Shown: positions 1 to 11,232 of the stretch, in pieces
How the letters are laid out: each line of letters begins with the position of its first letter
Numbering within the stretch: the first letter of the stretch is position 1
Source: Tolypocladium sp. Sup5 PDA-1
Lineage: Eukaryota; Ascomycota; Sordariomycetes; Hypocreales; Ophiocordycipitaceae
Assembly (NCBI GenBank): GCA_000750105.3
Contig: JPHH03000050.1
Coordinates: 124,001 to 188,000 of the forward strand
Direction of reading: 5' to 3'
DNA length: 64,000 bases
The notes under the pieces: model-generated
The model's input: only the letters and a program-made list of their open reading frames with translations
Databases searched by the model: none
Told to the model about the DNA's origin: nothing
Translations under genes and position numbers: made by a program

Positions 1-111
1 CTCAACCGTGTATCCAACGGGAAGGGACCAAGGCCACGAGAGCCTTAATCTCAGCCGTGCTTCTTGCAACATGTAGTCCTGGCTCACTCATAGCATGGTG
101 GCCCCCCTGTG

Positions 112-118
112 TATAAGT
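112..118 (+). promoter_or_regulatory. TATA-like box of the NUP gene
   Basis: A TATAAGT element lies about 105 bp before the predicted ATG at 220. Nothing else recognisable was seen in the first 219 bases. Confidence 0.4.
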
Positions 119-219
119 AGGCTAGGGAAGAGAGGCCAAGGTACTGAGAGGCCAATTGCCCCTGACCACCGCAATGGTCGTATCCTATCTGTTCAGAGAA
201 CTGCGGAATTCTAGCCAAG

Positions 220-1579
220 ATGCGCTTCTGCCGCGTACTGTTCGCTCTTTTTCATCTACAACTCGTCCCTTTTGCCCTGGCGGACAATAGCCAAGGGAAT
301 GGCAGGATTGCCCCTCGCGTCATGATAGTCTCCATGGTACGTCTCTTCACCTTGCCCTCCATGTCCTTTAGCAAACAAAATAACGAACAGTACTCCTACA
401 GTGGACACCAGAAGCAAAGGTCTGGTATAACCGTTTTCACGAGTCCAAGCTAGGCAATCTCACTTCTCTTGCCATACCTCTGCCGGGCCTATCCATGCTC
501 TTCCCTCACATCTTTTGTACCGAAGATGGCCGTGTCTGTCAGCTCACGGTTGGAGAAGGGGAGATCAATTCTGCCGCTTCCATGATGGCCCTTGTGCTAT
601 CCAGGGAGTTCGACCTCCGCCAGACATACTTTCTCCTCGCGGGCATCGCAGGGGCGAATCCTCAATATGCTACCATTGGAAGCGTTGCCCTGGCGCGATT
701 CGCGGTCCAAGTTGCCCTACAATACGAGATTGACCCGAGATCTCTGCCCCAAGACTGGACAACGGGCTACATCTCCTACGGTCGCAACTATCCCTTTGAG
801 TACCCCTGCATTACTTACGGCACAGAGGTTTTTGAAGTCAACGACAAGCTGCGCGAGGTCGCCTTTACCCTGGCATCTAAAGCCAACCTGACAGACGAAG
901 AAGGGCCGCGGCAGTATCGCTCCCGGTATGCGGGAACGCGGCTCCATTCTGCAATGGGCCCCAAGCCCCCAAGCGTAGTCAAGTGCGACAGCGCCACGAG
1001 CGACGTGTACTACTCGGGAACGAGGCTTGCCCAGGCTTTTGAGAACACGACAGACGTGTGGACCAACGGGACTGGTGTCTACTGCATGAGCGCACAGGAA
1101 GAGAATGCCACGCTCGAGGTTCTGGTGAGGGTGGCTATCGAAGGGCTCGTAGACTTTTCCAGGGTCATCATCATGCGAACGGGTAAGCATCTCTCAGACA
1201 CAGCCATGGGTTTATGCTACTTACCGCCGTTGTATCAGGATCCAACTTTGACCGTCCCCCGCCGGACCTTTCGGACTGGCAGCACCTCACCAACACCAAC
1301 CAAAACGGCTTCTATATTGCCATCGACAACATTTACAACGCCGGCATCGAAATCGTCAAGGGCATCGTCACCGAGTGGAACTGCACGTTTCGGTCCGGCA
1401 TCGCACCCACCAACTACATCGGCGACATCTTCGGCAGCCTCGGCGGGCACCCGGACTTTGGCTTCGGAAGCCTCACGGGCGGAAAGCGCGTCGAGAGGGC
1501 GGGCAGGACCGGTGACTTGGCCAAGTTGGAAATGGACCGGCGGGGGCAGTTTGGCCCGAGAGCGGTCACGAAGATATGA
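220..1579 (+). CDS. Secreted purine nucleoside permease (NUP) family protein
   Basis: Three exons: 220-336, 402-1182 and 1239-1579, giving 412 residues. The introns (65 and 56 bp) start with gtacgt and gtaagc and end in acag and tcag, and joining them keeps one frame. The first 21 residues form a hydrophobic signal peptide ending in ALA. After it come VMIVSM/WTPEAKVW, a GIAGANP loop, a YGTEVFEVN stretch and RTG-SNFDRP across intron 2, all typical of the fungal NUP family. This family was named for nucleoside uptake but is related to nucleoside phosphorylases, so a secreted or wall-bound nucleoside-processing role is as likely as transport. There are several N-glycosylation sequons (for example NLT, NTT, NGT). 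It has no operon-like partner. The next gene converges from the other strand. Confidence 0.85.
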
Positions 1580-2275
1580 GATGTGGCGCGCGCGAACAGG
1601 TTGGATTATCACAGGAGGAGACTGTTTGACGTTTGTACTCTTGCTTGTCAGGCGTTAGGGTGTTGAGACATTACGGTATAATTCTCCCAAATCTCTTGAT
1701 TTGAACTGGCTTGTGGTTGCGCAGGTAACAAGTGAATGGCATTAACAACACCCCCTCCCCTATCATACTGCAGGCTACCATACCTCACGTCATACCGAGT
1801 ATAGAAAGACAGAACCCCCCCGGAATTATCGTCAAAATTCGCAAAGGAGTGGACGGGATTTCTTGCTCACCAGATGGGCTGAACACCTTTCAGTCCCGTT
1901 TGTTATTCCGCGGGCTACTACCATCCCCCTTCTCCGGTCCCGTCACCACTTGTTCCTGGTCGACAAAACCCTGCGTCTTCAGCAATGGGCATGCGACAAA
2001 GCCTCTGTTACCACCTGGTGCCAAGTACCTTGGTTAGCAACAGGGAAGGAAGCTCCCGGAAAGAGCAGATGTACCTAGCGTCTAGCTCGGCTTGGGCGGA
2101 AGGAAGGTGTCGCTCCTCCTTTCTTTGAGGAAGGCAGTGGCACCAGCACCAGCACCAGCAGCAGTCACAATGGCTGCTTACGTGTGCGCGGCCCTCGAGG
2201 CCTTCGACGAGAACGACAAGCAAAGTAGCATATATAAAAAGCTGTAATATAACGTTTGACGTCGTCCAAACCTTT
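1580..2275. other. Intergenic, convergent 3' regions
   Basis: This lies between the 3' ends of the NUP and F-box-like genes. The only structure seen is a short (CACCAG)n microsatellite at 2141-2164. No coding signal was found. Confidence 0.5.
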
Positions 2276-3928
2276 CTAACTAATACAGTTCCGGGCCCCC
2301 TCGTAGTAGACTTGATACCTTGCAATATCATTAAGGATATGTCGTCGCGATAGAAGCTGGCGAAGAGTATCCTTGTACAATCTCATGTCCTGATTTTGCG
2401 ATTGTTGAGGGAACTGTTTGATTTGGACGGCCAGCGGGAGCTTCCCGGCCACCCTCTTCCACACAGCTACCAGGCCAGGCACTAACACAGAACCATTATC
2501 CCACGAGCACTGCCAGGTAAGTGTCGCGACCCCCTTTATGTTGAGATAGCGAAAGAAGCAGCCATAACCCATGCCTCCGTTCCAAATCTCTATCAACTGG
2601 AGGCTGGGCATGAGCTGGGCGGCTTTCCCTGCGGCTATAAGCAACTCCTGAATTCGCCCTTCGGGAAACTGTGGATCCAGAGCTGGGGATGTTAGGGCTA
2701 GGTGCCGCAGCTTCTTCCAAGATCGCTGGGTGCCCGTGCTAGGTCGCGGTTGGCCCGGGCGAAACTCATGGAAAAAGTCAATGGCGTCAACGATGAACGA
2801 CGCCGTCAATGTCTCAAGGCCTCGGCTATACTCAGCCAAGGCCCTGCCTAGTGAGGCATCAATAGGCATACTAGAGATAGATGTTCTCTTATGGAGGATC
2901 AAGTTGAAGTCCTCAAAGAGGTTCAGATGCGCTAGATGCTTGGGCATGTGGTTTAGAAGCATATCGCGATAACCTATCGAGCATCCTGTCAGCTTTGGTC
3001 CGTATTCGATGGTCGTCTTCGTCTTAGACGTACCAATTACCAAGTCGTTTCGGCTCCCAGTGTCTACGCCCCTCCACTGCTCGTGTCTGAACCACTGTAG
3101 GCGTGGAAAACTCTCCTTAAAGAGCTTGCCTAGGACGTCGGTCCCTATTCCTCGATAATATTGCCGGCTAATGGTCAGGCCCGCGACTTTGTCCACTCGT
3201 GGAAACCGCAGGGGCTTGTTGTCTGGCGGGTTGGGAACGTCTCGAAAGTTCAGGCTCAGTGGCCTGGCGCCGAAGAGCCTTTTCTTGGCTCCCAGACCCG
3301 GAAATTTTCTGCAGCCTCTTTTCCAACCATGGAAATGATCAGTGAGCTTGAAGACGGTACGCTCGTACTCTATATACGCTTCGCGCGGGAAGCGTGAAAG
3401 AGCCCGGGAACGAAAGGGATAGCCATCTTGCAGGCGAAAATCCCTAAAGACGTGCTTCGAGTCGCTCGGCGAGTAGGCACCGAGGTACAGCATCAAGGAG
3501 TCCTCGCCCTTGCGCTTAAGCTGCGGGTGTCGCTCCTTCCAACCCGAGCGTGTCCACAGAGACAGGAGCTGCAGCAAGTCCCATAGGGCCTTGGTGAACG
3601 CGGCTTCGTTCGACTCCATGGTGGCCTTGTTCTCGGGCCTCTTGCAGGACTTGCAGCCATACTTGCCCAGATCGACGAGGAACCAGAGTTCCTGAAGGTG
3701 ACTCAGTCGTTCCTGGTCGTTGTACACGATTTGACCGAAGCTGGGGAGGCATGAAGGGCGGATGAGCAGCCGCTTGAACGTATGCTGCTCAAAGAAGAAA
3801 CGCCAGAGCTGGCATACACTGGCGTAGCCAGACAGGGCGCGGGGATGCAGCTTGGGATCATGGTCTCGCACCACGAGTTGAAGGGTCATCTGGTGTATCT
3901 CCAACGGCAAAATCTCCCAACCTGGCAT
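2276..3928 (-). CDS. F-box-like fungal protein
   Basis: Single exon of 550 residues. The N-terminus starts with a compact F-box-like segment: LPLEIHQMTLQLVV at about residues 7-20, followed by a helix around YASVCQLWRFFFEQHTF. The rest is a long alpha-helical region with leucine-rich stretches, as in the large, poorly conserved family of fungal F-box proteins that are probably SCF ubiquitin-ligase substrate receptors (possibly the DUF6546 type). No WD40 or canonical LRR array can be seen. No signal peptide or membrane segment is present. Members of this group are numerous and fast-evolving in Sordariomycetes, and the substrate cannot be inferred. The ATG at 3928 is the first in the frame. Confidence 0.65.
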   Translation of the reverse strand: MPGWEILPLEIHQMTLQLVVRDHDPKLHPRALSGYASVCQLWRFFFEQHTFKRLLIRPSCLPSFGQIVYNDQERLSHLQELWFLVDLGKYGCKSCKRPENKATMESNEAAFTKALWDLLQLLSLWTRSGWKERHPQLKRKGEDSLMLYLGAYSPSDSKHVFRDFRLQDGYPFRSRALSRFPREAYIEYERTVFKLTDHFHGWKRGCRKFPGLGAKKRLFGARPLSLNFRDVPNPPDNKPLRFPRVDKVAGLTISRQYYRGIGTDVLGKLFKESFPRLQWFRHEQWRGVDTGSRNDLVIGTSKTKTTIEYGPKLTGCSIGYRDMLLNHMPKHLAHLNLFEDFNLILHKRTSISSMPIDASLGRALAEYSRGLETLTASFIVDAIDFFHEFRPGQPRPSTGTQRSWKKLRHLALTSPALDPQFPEGRIQELLIAAGKAAQLMPSLQLIEIWNGGMGYGCFFRYLNIKGVATLTWQCSWDNGSVLVPGLVAVWKRVAGKLPLAVQIKQFPQQSQNQDMRLYKDTLRQLLSRRHILNDIARYQVYYEGARNCIS

Positions 3929-4306
3929 TTTGAGGTGGTATATGTGACGATGAAAGAGGAAAAGATAAATAAAGGTATTGGGGAGAGACGTCCAGACGTC
4001 CTGACGGTGCTCTTATAGGTAGGCATAGAAGTCGAATATACTCCGTAGCAGTATTAAATCTTTTCCTGTAGAAAACATTTGCCTAAATAAAGGTCTATTA
4101 GGTACTTAAAGTTCTGAGCGCTAAAACTCTATTTATTTTCCCCTGGCATAGCCGCAACTCAAAAAGACAGTGCGTCGACAGTCAGTTCGCGCCCTAGTAC
4201 GACTTGTCAGAGAGTACGAAAGTACTTTGTATACCATTTAAACTTTCGGCATAGGTGACCCGACTTTTTTGTTGGGGGGGGGGGGGGGGGGGGGGGGGAT
4301 GTTTTT

Positions 4307-4337
<31 letters not shown>

Positions 4338-5988
4338 ACTGTAACCTTTATGAGTTCTGAACTGGTTCATATTTGCGAAACCACTAGCAGCTATTCCAGG
4401 AGAAGGGGGCGGCAGGCGACTATCTACCATCCAGGCAGTCCGTAGCAGTCATGTGAGGCTTGCAGAGTCAGGTCTCCAGGTGCCCATACACCTGTTGGTG
4501 TGGCTAGAGAGTGAAGTTCTGCCTGGGCTGGAGAAGCCGTGTCCGAGAATTATGGTTAATTCTTTTAGTGCCATTTACATCTTATGTTCCGAGATAACTA
4601 ATGTGACGGGACAGGCTCTCGTTCTGACATGGCTGCTCCAGATGTAGTGGAGAGAACCCCGGACGATCATGCGGGAAATCTGAACCGCTAGCCTGCCGTG
4701 CAGATACATTAACTCTAACTGACCAAGGGTTTGCATATTTATTGCTGAATTATCATGTCTTATTTACTCTCCTACAAGTTTGTATGTCAGACTCGTCATT
4801 ATGTTTCATTTCCTTGTCACCGGCAGGTGCCAGCAGGCGCCGGCGATAGCTTCACTTCAAGCCCCTGATCCGGCACACTCTAATTCATCAGGCCACGTAC
4901 GCTGATTGTCACAGAAAAGATCTCAATTGAGATGTCTAAAAGGAGTTCTAATTCCTCTCTTCCGTATGATGGAAATCAAGTTCTCTTTACATTCTCAACC
5001 CATATGATGATTCTATCCCTTTGAGTATGATATTCCTTCTTCCCTAGGCCCCACCCAACGGCAGTTGCGAGACAAACTTTGGCACACTGGACTTGGCGTG
5101 GTTGTTGACTTCAAGCTGAAGCTGGTCCGCTGGGAGCTTTTGAAGCGTTCGTGTATGCTGAAATGGTGCGGAGAGAGCCTTTGACCGTATAGCAGATACA
5201 CGATACGCTTTACACCGTTACGCGTGTCCGCTACAGTTCTCCCAAGATGAAAATAACATATAGCTGATGGACGGCATCCGAAACATTCGAGATGTCTAAT
5301 CGATGGCGCGCCATGGCATCCAGCTATTATGGCGAGAGGCGGGCGGCCCCGAATGCCAGAGGCAATACTAATGGCCAGGGCGAAGCACTAGATGTATGCT
5401 GCCTTCATTATCATACCGACGATACCGTCGGGCCGCCAAGTCACGAATCCCTGGCATCGAGCAGATGGCGCATCAGCTTCCTGGGGTTTGCGCTTCCAGG
5501 AGCAACCGGACATAGCCTGTCGATTCACTACGATGTTGCCTGCCCACGAGTTTCTGCCTACTCCTTTCTATCTTTATTTTCTTCTTTTTGGAGTAGTTCA
5601 TTACATGTTTATTGGGGAAATTCCGTCAATGGCACCAACCTCCCCTCCTACTTAAGAGTTTGAGATTCGTTTTCTCCGTCCTCGCCCACGACTGATTCTA
5701 CCTAGCACAAAGGAAACCGTGGATGATAAGGAGCGACGTAGGTGTGATATACACAGCCCTCCACGAACGAGAGACGCCAGCGCGTCATAAATAGCGCGCG
5801 GTGTCCAAGCAGCTTATCGTACCAGCTTGACATCTGACAGAACGCCTACTTCAGGAATTTTTATTCCCCTGCTTCTACAATAAAGATTTTCAATACTCCT
5901 AAGACGAAAGGCATGCCGCACATGGCACTGGGCCTGATGAAGTATTGAGAACAGAACGAGACGCTCAGATTCCCATCCTATATTGAGC
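3929..5988. other. Gene-poor intergenic region with poly-G tracts
   Basis: About 2 kb without a gene I can support. It holds the two poly-G runs listed separately. A short open segment after a possible splice acceptor near 5045 runs to about 5180 but has no recognisable family. Open frames at 5292-5663 lack coding character. Confidence 0.45.
4274..4334 (+). repeat. Double poly-G homopolymer tract
   Basis: A run of 25 G (4274-4298) is separated by an 8-base ATGTTTTT spacer from a run of 28 G (4307-4334). This is far beyond chance length. It could form G-quadruplexes. It may also be an assembly or sequencing length estimate, since exact homopolymer lengths are unreliable. On the minus strand it gives a poly-proline frame that I do not regard as a gene. 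Confidence 0.95.
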
Positions 5989-6570
5989 ATGAGCCGGTAT
6001 GGATGTTCTTGGCCATGGTGGACGAGTAAGTTTGTGGAGTCTCTGTCAGGATGCTAGTGGCTAAGCTTGAGATATGTAGGGAATCATCTAGCTGCTCCAG
6101 CGCCATCGAGGAGTAGCAGACGTAGCTTGATATTAATTACCAAAGCGTTCCAAGCGGCTAACGGCGTCATCCGACAAGAAGCCCGAAGAGATAAGCAGCA
6201 GTGTGAAGAAAACTTCCATGACGAAGCAAGAGACATTTATGACAACCGACTACGGACAACAAGCCTTTTGGAAGACCACGACCTTCGGATTTTAGACGGA
6301 TTGAATGGATTGAGGGTCCCAGGACCAGATGAGGACATCACCGAATTACTGCGAGTCCTAGCGGACACATCCTGTCTTCCCATTTGGGGAAGCGTTATCG
6401 ATTCTCTGCTTGATTTTCAAGGTCGAGACTATAGAGGACTATCATGGAAGCTGACGAAACAGCGGGCCCTTGACATTCTCCAACAGCGGGACGTTGCTGC
6501 AGAAAGCTTTCAGGATGTCGAAGATGACTTGCGAACTTGGACAGAGCCGAAGACCTGTGTGACGGCATAA
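5989..6570 (+). CDS. Hypothetical protein, possibly frameshifted near its C-terminus
   Basis: Two exons, 5989-6025 and 6080-6570, joined across a canonical 54-bp intron (gtaagt..tatgtag), give 175 residues. The first exon codes for only 12 codons. The protein is charged and helical, with the stretch VIRQEARRDKQQCEENF and later leucine-rich helices, and has no signal peptide or membrane segment. No family was recognised. Just before the stop, another frame starting near 6537 continues with LDRAEDLCDGIIEKIKTLER and stays open to about 6758. Its heptad-like helix fits as a continuation of the preceding DDLRT segment, so a one-base frameshift around 6535 is possible. The start is chosen because it is the ATG whose phase fits the intron. 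Confidence 0.35.
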
Positions 6571-7179
6571 TAGAAAAAATTAAAACTCTTGAACGGTTTA
6601 CCGCGGTATACGATGCGCAACCTATTTCGAGCAGTAGGTATGATTTCCCTGATCGGGAACCTTGCTACGACCTTTTCCCCCTGGAAAGCCGAAAGGAAAA
6701 ACCAATTGCTCAAGCCTACCCACAATTGCAGCCACAGGCAAGTCTACTTACCGTTTAACTACGAAATGCGAATTACTCACCAGCTACATAGCGCTACATA
6801 TCCACGTAGATCTCTGTAGTTTCCATCACTACGCTTGCAGCCGTTATTCCTTTGGTGTATCCGTGGAAGCTTTCATCCAATGCGCAATAGCGGGAAGGTG
6901 TGCCAATGCCATGATCTATGTGTGTGGCTGGCCGGGCACTAGAGTTCTGTTCGCGCCATCTTCCACGAAAGTCAACTTTCTTCAAGCCAGCGGTTTAGGG
7001 ACAGCGGTTTTGCACGTGATTTCTCCGTCCTCCTTTCTTCAGCCTTAAGAGGGCCTCCTCGGTCCTATATTACAAAATGGAAAGGCTGTCCTGTTAGATA
7101 CAAATCTCGGTTTCGGATTTCAACCACAATATTTAGTTTCTCAGTTTCGTATTCTGAAGAGCACCTCTTGATAATAGAC
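6571..7179. other. Intergenic region / 5' flank of the Ppo gene
   Basis: The first ~190 bases may be the frameshifted tail of the preceding gene. The rest has no supported feature and should contain the promoter of the dioxygenase gene. Confidence 0.4.
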
Positions 7180-9625
7180 ATGGCCTCCTCCAACCAAACG
7201 TCGTCTCCCAATGGTCGAAACGTTCACACAAGTCTAGCCGAGCTCCTTAACGACATTCGTAATAATCTTCTCAGTCAAACAGGCCGCGTTCTCCCCGACT
7301 TGAAACTCCTTCTTGGCGCCGGTGAGGCAGCTTTAGAAGGCGGTCAGATTGATGACCGCAAATATCTCGTATGTGCTTTGGCATTTGTCGGATTACTGAG
7401 CGCCAAGGAAATGACTAATTCTTTTGGGGAACAGGTTGAGAACGTCATACAACTTGCTGCATCACTACCCAATGGCTCGAGGCTTCGGGGTGAACTAAAC
7501 GCGAGGTTCATCAACAAGCTATGGAACAATCTACAACATCCGCCTATTTCGTACTTGGGCGATGAGTTCAAATACCGCGCTGCCGATGGCTCCAACAATG
7601 TAGGCTCTATATTTGAGATCCGATGACGCATTTTGGATTCAGAGCGCTAATTCTATAGAACCCTTTGTATCCTCACCTCGGCGCCGCGGGAAGTCATTAC
7701 GCTCGAAGCGTGGCCCCGAAGCGACAGACCTCCGCGCCTCCTGACCCGTCCATCATTTTTGGCAGTAAGCCATTATACCTACGCAGCAAAGGCAAGAAGT
7801 CTTACCAGGTCTAGCCCTCCTCGCGCGCAAGGGGCCGGCAACGAAACATCCAAGTCAAGTTTCAAGCTGTCTCTTCTATTTCGCAACGATCATCATCCAT
7901 GGTAATTTTGCAATATTCTAAGACCCCGGTTTTATTCTACAGTTATACTAACATAGCTATAGATCTCTTCCATACCGACGAGAAGGACAATATTAGGCTA
8001 AAGAATTCGTCATATCTTGACCTAGGTCCTTTGTACGGCAACAACATTGATGAGCAGAAGAAAGTCCGGACTTTCACGGACGGGCTCTTGAAGAAGGGCA
8101 CATTCGCTGAATGGAGGCTTCTAAGCCAGCCTCCTAGCGTTTATGCTCTTATAATAGCCTTCAATCGCTTCCACAACTACATCGTCCAGGAGCTGGCCAT
8201 CGTCAACGAGCATGAGCGCTTCAGTTTGCTAGCAGGAGTCACTCAAGCCCATCCGGACTACGAAAGTGCCCAGATAAAACGTGACAACGACCTGTTCCAG
8301 ACAGGGAGACTGTATGTCCCTTGCGAAAACGGACGCGGACGTACTTCCCACTGATATTTCGTTCAATGTCTAGTATCACATGTGGTCTCTACGTGAATAT
8401 CATTCTGGGAGACTACCTCCGAACCATCTTGAATCTGAACCGGAACCCCGGCAATTCCGATTGGAAACTTGACCCCCGAGAGGATTTCAGTCAGGTCTTT
8501 GACTCGGAAGGAACCCCTCGAGGAATTAGAAACCAAATAAGCGTCGAATTCAACATAATATATCGATGGCACAGTGCTATAGGTGATCGCGATGAGGCTT
8601 GGACGAATGGCCTTTTCCGCGAAATATTTAGCCCCAATGCCAAATTTGGTGAGTCGTGTTGATAAACCTAACTTAGACATCGTACTAACTACAGATTTTC
8701 CCTAAGACAACATATCTGTCGAAGAATTGCTCCAAGGTCTCCGCAAGTGGTCCTCGAACATACCTGAAGACCACGGGCAGTGGACATTTAGTGGTTTAAA
8801 GAGATCCAGCGATGGGAGTTTCCCGGATGCGGGACTTGTCGGTCTTCTTCAAGCTGGAACCGAGACCGTTGCTGGTAGGTGATCCCGGGTGGGGCCGAGT
8901 ATTTTAGCTAACTGTCTCGTTTCACCATAGGAGCGTTTGGCGCTCGAAATATCCCCCATGTTCTCAAGGCAGTAGAAATGCTCGGGATTCAGCAAGGGCG
9001 TCAGTGGGGCCTAGCGACGTTGAATGAATTCAGATCGTTCTTCAAGCTGGAGCCATATGCATCGTTCAGTAAGTAGGCGACCATGCTACTCTGTGACAGG
9101 ACACATGCTGACTCTGCATAGCGGATGTGAATCCTGATCCATATGTTGCTGAAACTCGTAAGATCATGACTTGTTGACGGAGTGAACTTCCTTCCGCTAA
9201 ATCAGACATAGTTGAGTCGTTATATGGCCATCCTGACAATATCGAGCTATACCCAGGGCTTCTCTCTGAGGACACTAAGAAACCTCTCATACCAGGCTCT
9301 GGATTGTGTCCCGGATTCACAACTTCCTTTGCTATTTTATCCGACGCTGTCGCCCTCGTCCGCGGAGATAGGTTCTACTCAGTTGATTATAACCCCTCAA
9401 ACCTAACTAGCTTTGGGTAAGGAACTCGAACTTTTAAGGGAAATATCATCGAAAATATTCTAACGCGAAAATAGCTTTAATGAGGCCAGTACTGACTTCG
9501 ACGTTGCTAGTGGCGGAGTAATGTACAAGCTGCTGATGAGGACATTCCCTGCGTGGTATCGTGCTAACAGTGTGTACTCTCTGTACCCATTTACCACTCC
9601 CGAGGCAAACCTGGAAATCTTTTAG
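7180..9625 (+). CDS. Fatty-acid dioxygenase (Ppo/linoleate diol synthase-like), dioxygenase half
   Basis: Ten exons rebuild a continuous 646-codon frame: 7180-7599, 7659-7764, 7809-7901, 7963-8311, 8374-8648, 8707-8874, 8931-9068, 9122-9157, 9212-9416 and 9475-9625. The frame ends in TAG at 9623-9625. The acceptor before 8707 must be CTAAG, because the earlier acag would leave an in-frame stop. The domain is the cyclooxygenase-like heme peroxidase of psi-factor-producing oxygenases: the distal heme His lies in IIIHD (about H206), and the catalytic Tyr and proximal His lie in EFNIIYRWH (about Y386 and H389). These enzymes oxygenate oleic and linoleic acid to hydroperoxides that act as sporulation and quorum signals. 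Normal Ppo proteins continue into a P450 domain; here the frame stops exactly at the hinge after PFTTPEANLEIF. The product may be a free dioxygenase, or the gene may be dead. Confidence 0.7.
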
Positions 9626-11232
9626 GGCCCGGCACCTTGCAGGAGTTGGATTTCAGCAAGCCTTCATTTATTGGTCCCCCAATACCGATAGTTACGTGGC
9701 AGGGGGTTGTTGATACGCTAAACAACCAGGAACAATTCCGTGTACCATGTCAGATGTTCCCCATACGCCTTCCACGCCATGATAGGAACTGATAAATCGA
9801 TAGGTGGCCGCACACGTTTCAACTCACCCACCACGATTACATGCTTAGCGGGGATACTCCGCCTGATGCCCAGCAGAGAGTCTTCGTCAACAAGTGTCTG
9901 TTCAGCGCTCAGGATTGTCTCGAGCAAGTGCGTCGATTTTACGAGTCTACCACCGCCAAGCTCATTCGCCTATACAGTCGCAAGACTGGTGAATTTTACC
10001 AAGTGGATATAGTGAGAGAGTAAGCCTCCTTGTTTCAAATGCTCCACACAGTCAAGTAACATCATCTCAAGTGTCGGAAATGTGGCGCATGCGGCATTCG
10101 TCGGCCGTTTCTTTGGCATTCCGCTTAAGAGTGACGGGGGAGGGCCGGATAGCTACTCAGAGGCGACACTGTTCAAAACCCTCGCGAATCTCTTCGGTTA
10201 TGTTTTCCTCGATTTGGACACAGCGAAATCATTCAAGAATCGAGCCGTGGCGACTGAGGATACAAGCCGACTAGGCGACATAGTGCAGAAGACGGTTGCC
10301 GGTATTCGAGCACGACACTTTCCTTCCCTGCGCTAGATGTTACACTCAGAATCCAGCGATGGGAGCCTCACTAGCTATGGCACCCATCTAGTTGAAAGAC
10401 TGCTCGAAGGCGGACACAGTGTCGATGATGTTGTCTGGACAATCATTCCTACTGCTGCGGCAGCATCTGCTACTCAGGCTCAAGGCGTACGTCTTACTCC
10501 ACAGAATGAATCATGATCTAATTGGATTAATAGTGGGCTCAAATGATTGACCTGTACTTGTCTGACAAGTACTGTTCACATTGGGCTGCGATCAGGGAGC
10601 TCGCGTTGTCTGACGAGCCGGAAGCCTTCGACAAGCTCAAGAAGTACGCCCTTGAAGGGTATATGTCTCACTTCCAAACGTCTCATACCGAAAAAAAAAC
10701 CTTTACTAAGCTAAACAGGTTCCGTCTCTCTACACCAGCCTTTGGCTTTATCCGAACGGTGGCTGCAGAGAAGACAGACGTGAGAGATGGCCCCCGCCTG
10801 GTGTCCGTAAAAAGAGGCGATACTATCTTCACTGACTTCGTTACTGCCGGTCTTGACCCTTCCAAGTTCCCCGACCCGTACGAAATCAAACTAGATAGGC
10901 CTGATGAACTCTACATTCATCACGGCTGGGGTCCCCATGCATGTCTCGGTCGCCCAATCGTTACCGTTGCGGGTGCTAGCATGCTCCGCATATGCGCTCG
11001 ATTGTGCAACTTTCGACGCGCCCCGGGTCCTGCTGGAGAGATGAAGAGCAAAACCGTGAACGACGCATTTAAAGTCTTCCTAGCTGAAGATGGCAGCCAA
11101 TGGGGACCATTTCCTACTTGTGAGCAAACCTGTGAGAGCATATGCGAGGTATTTTACGTTGACACATTGATAGCAAAAAAAGTCATCTTCAACCGGACTG
11201 ATGGGTCCAGAGACGATTTAAATGGCCTCTAA
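9626..11232 (+). pseudogene. Broken P450 half of the Ppo oxygenase gene
   Basis: Homology resumes right after the TAG, but in another frame (GTLQELDFSKPSFIGPP, from about 9637). A further one-base shift is needed near 9750 to reach WPHTFQLTHHDYMLSGDTP, and the phase does not fit at about 10020. An in-frame TAG lies at 10334-10336 between HFPSLR and MLHSESSDGS. Skipping 10283-10336 as an intron with a weak gtgcag donor would avoid that stop. Two plausible introns follow, with the later coding parts beginning at WAQMIDLYLSDKYC and FRLSTPAFGF. The frame then runs to 11232 and keeps the P450 heme loop GWGPHACLG, with the Cys codon at 10942-10944. The hydroperoxide-isomerase motif, usually Ala-Asn-Gln-x-Gln in linoleate diol synthases, reads ATQAQ near 10470, so the Asn is lost. 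Together the lesions indicate a non-functional P450 domain, unless they are assembly errors. Confidence 0.65.

Noticed and set aside
4194..4430. Minus-strand frame coding for poly-proline
   Set aside because: Created by the poly-G tracts; no conserved flanks.
8649..8706. In-frame stop in the Ppo gene when using the acag acceptor
   Set aside because: Using the next acceptor (CTAAG, ending at 8706) restores a continuous frame, so this is not counted as a lesion.
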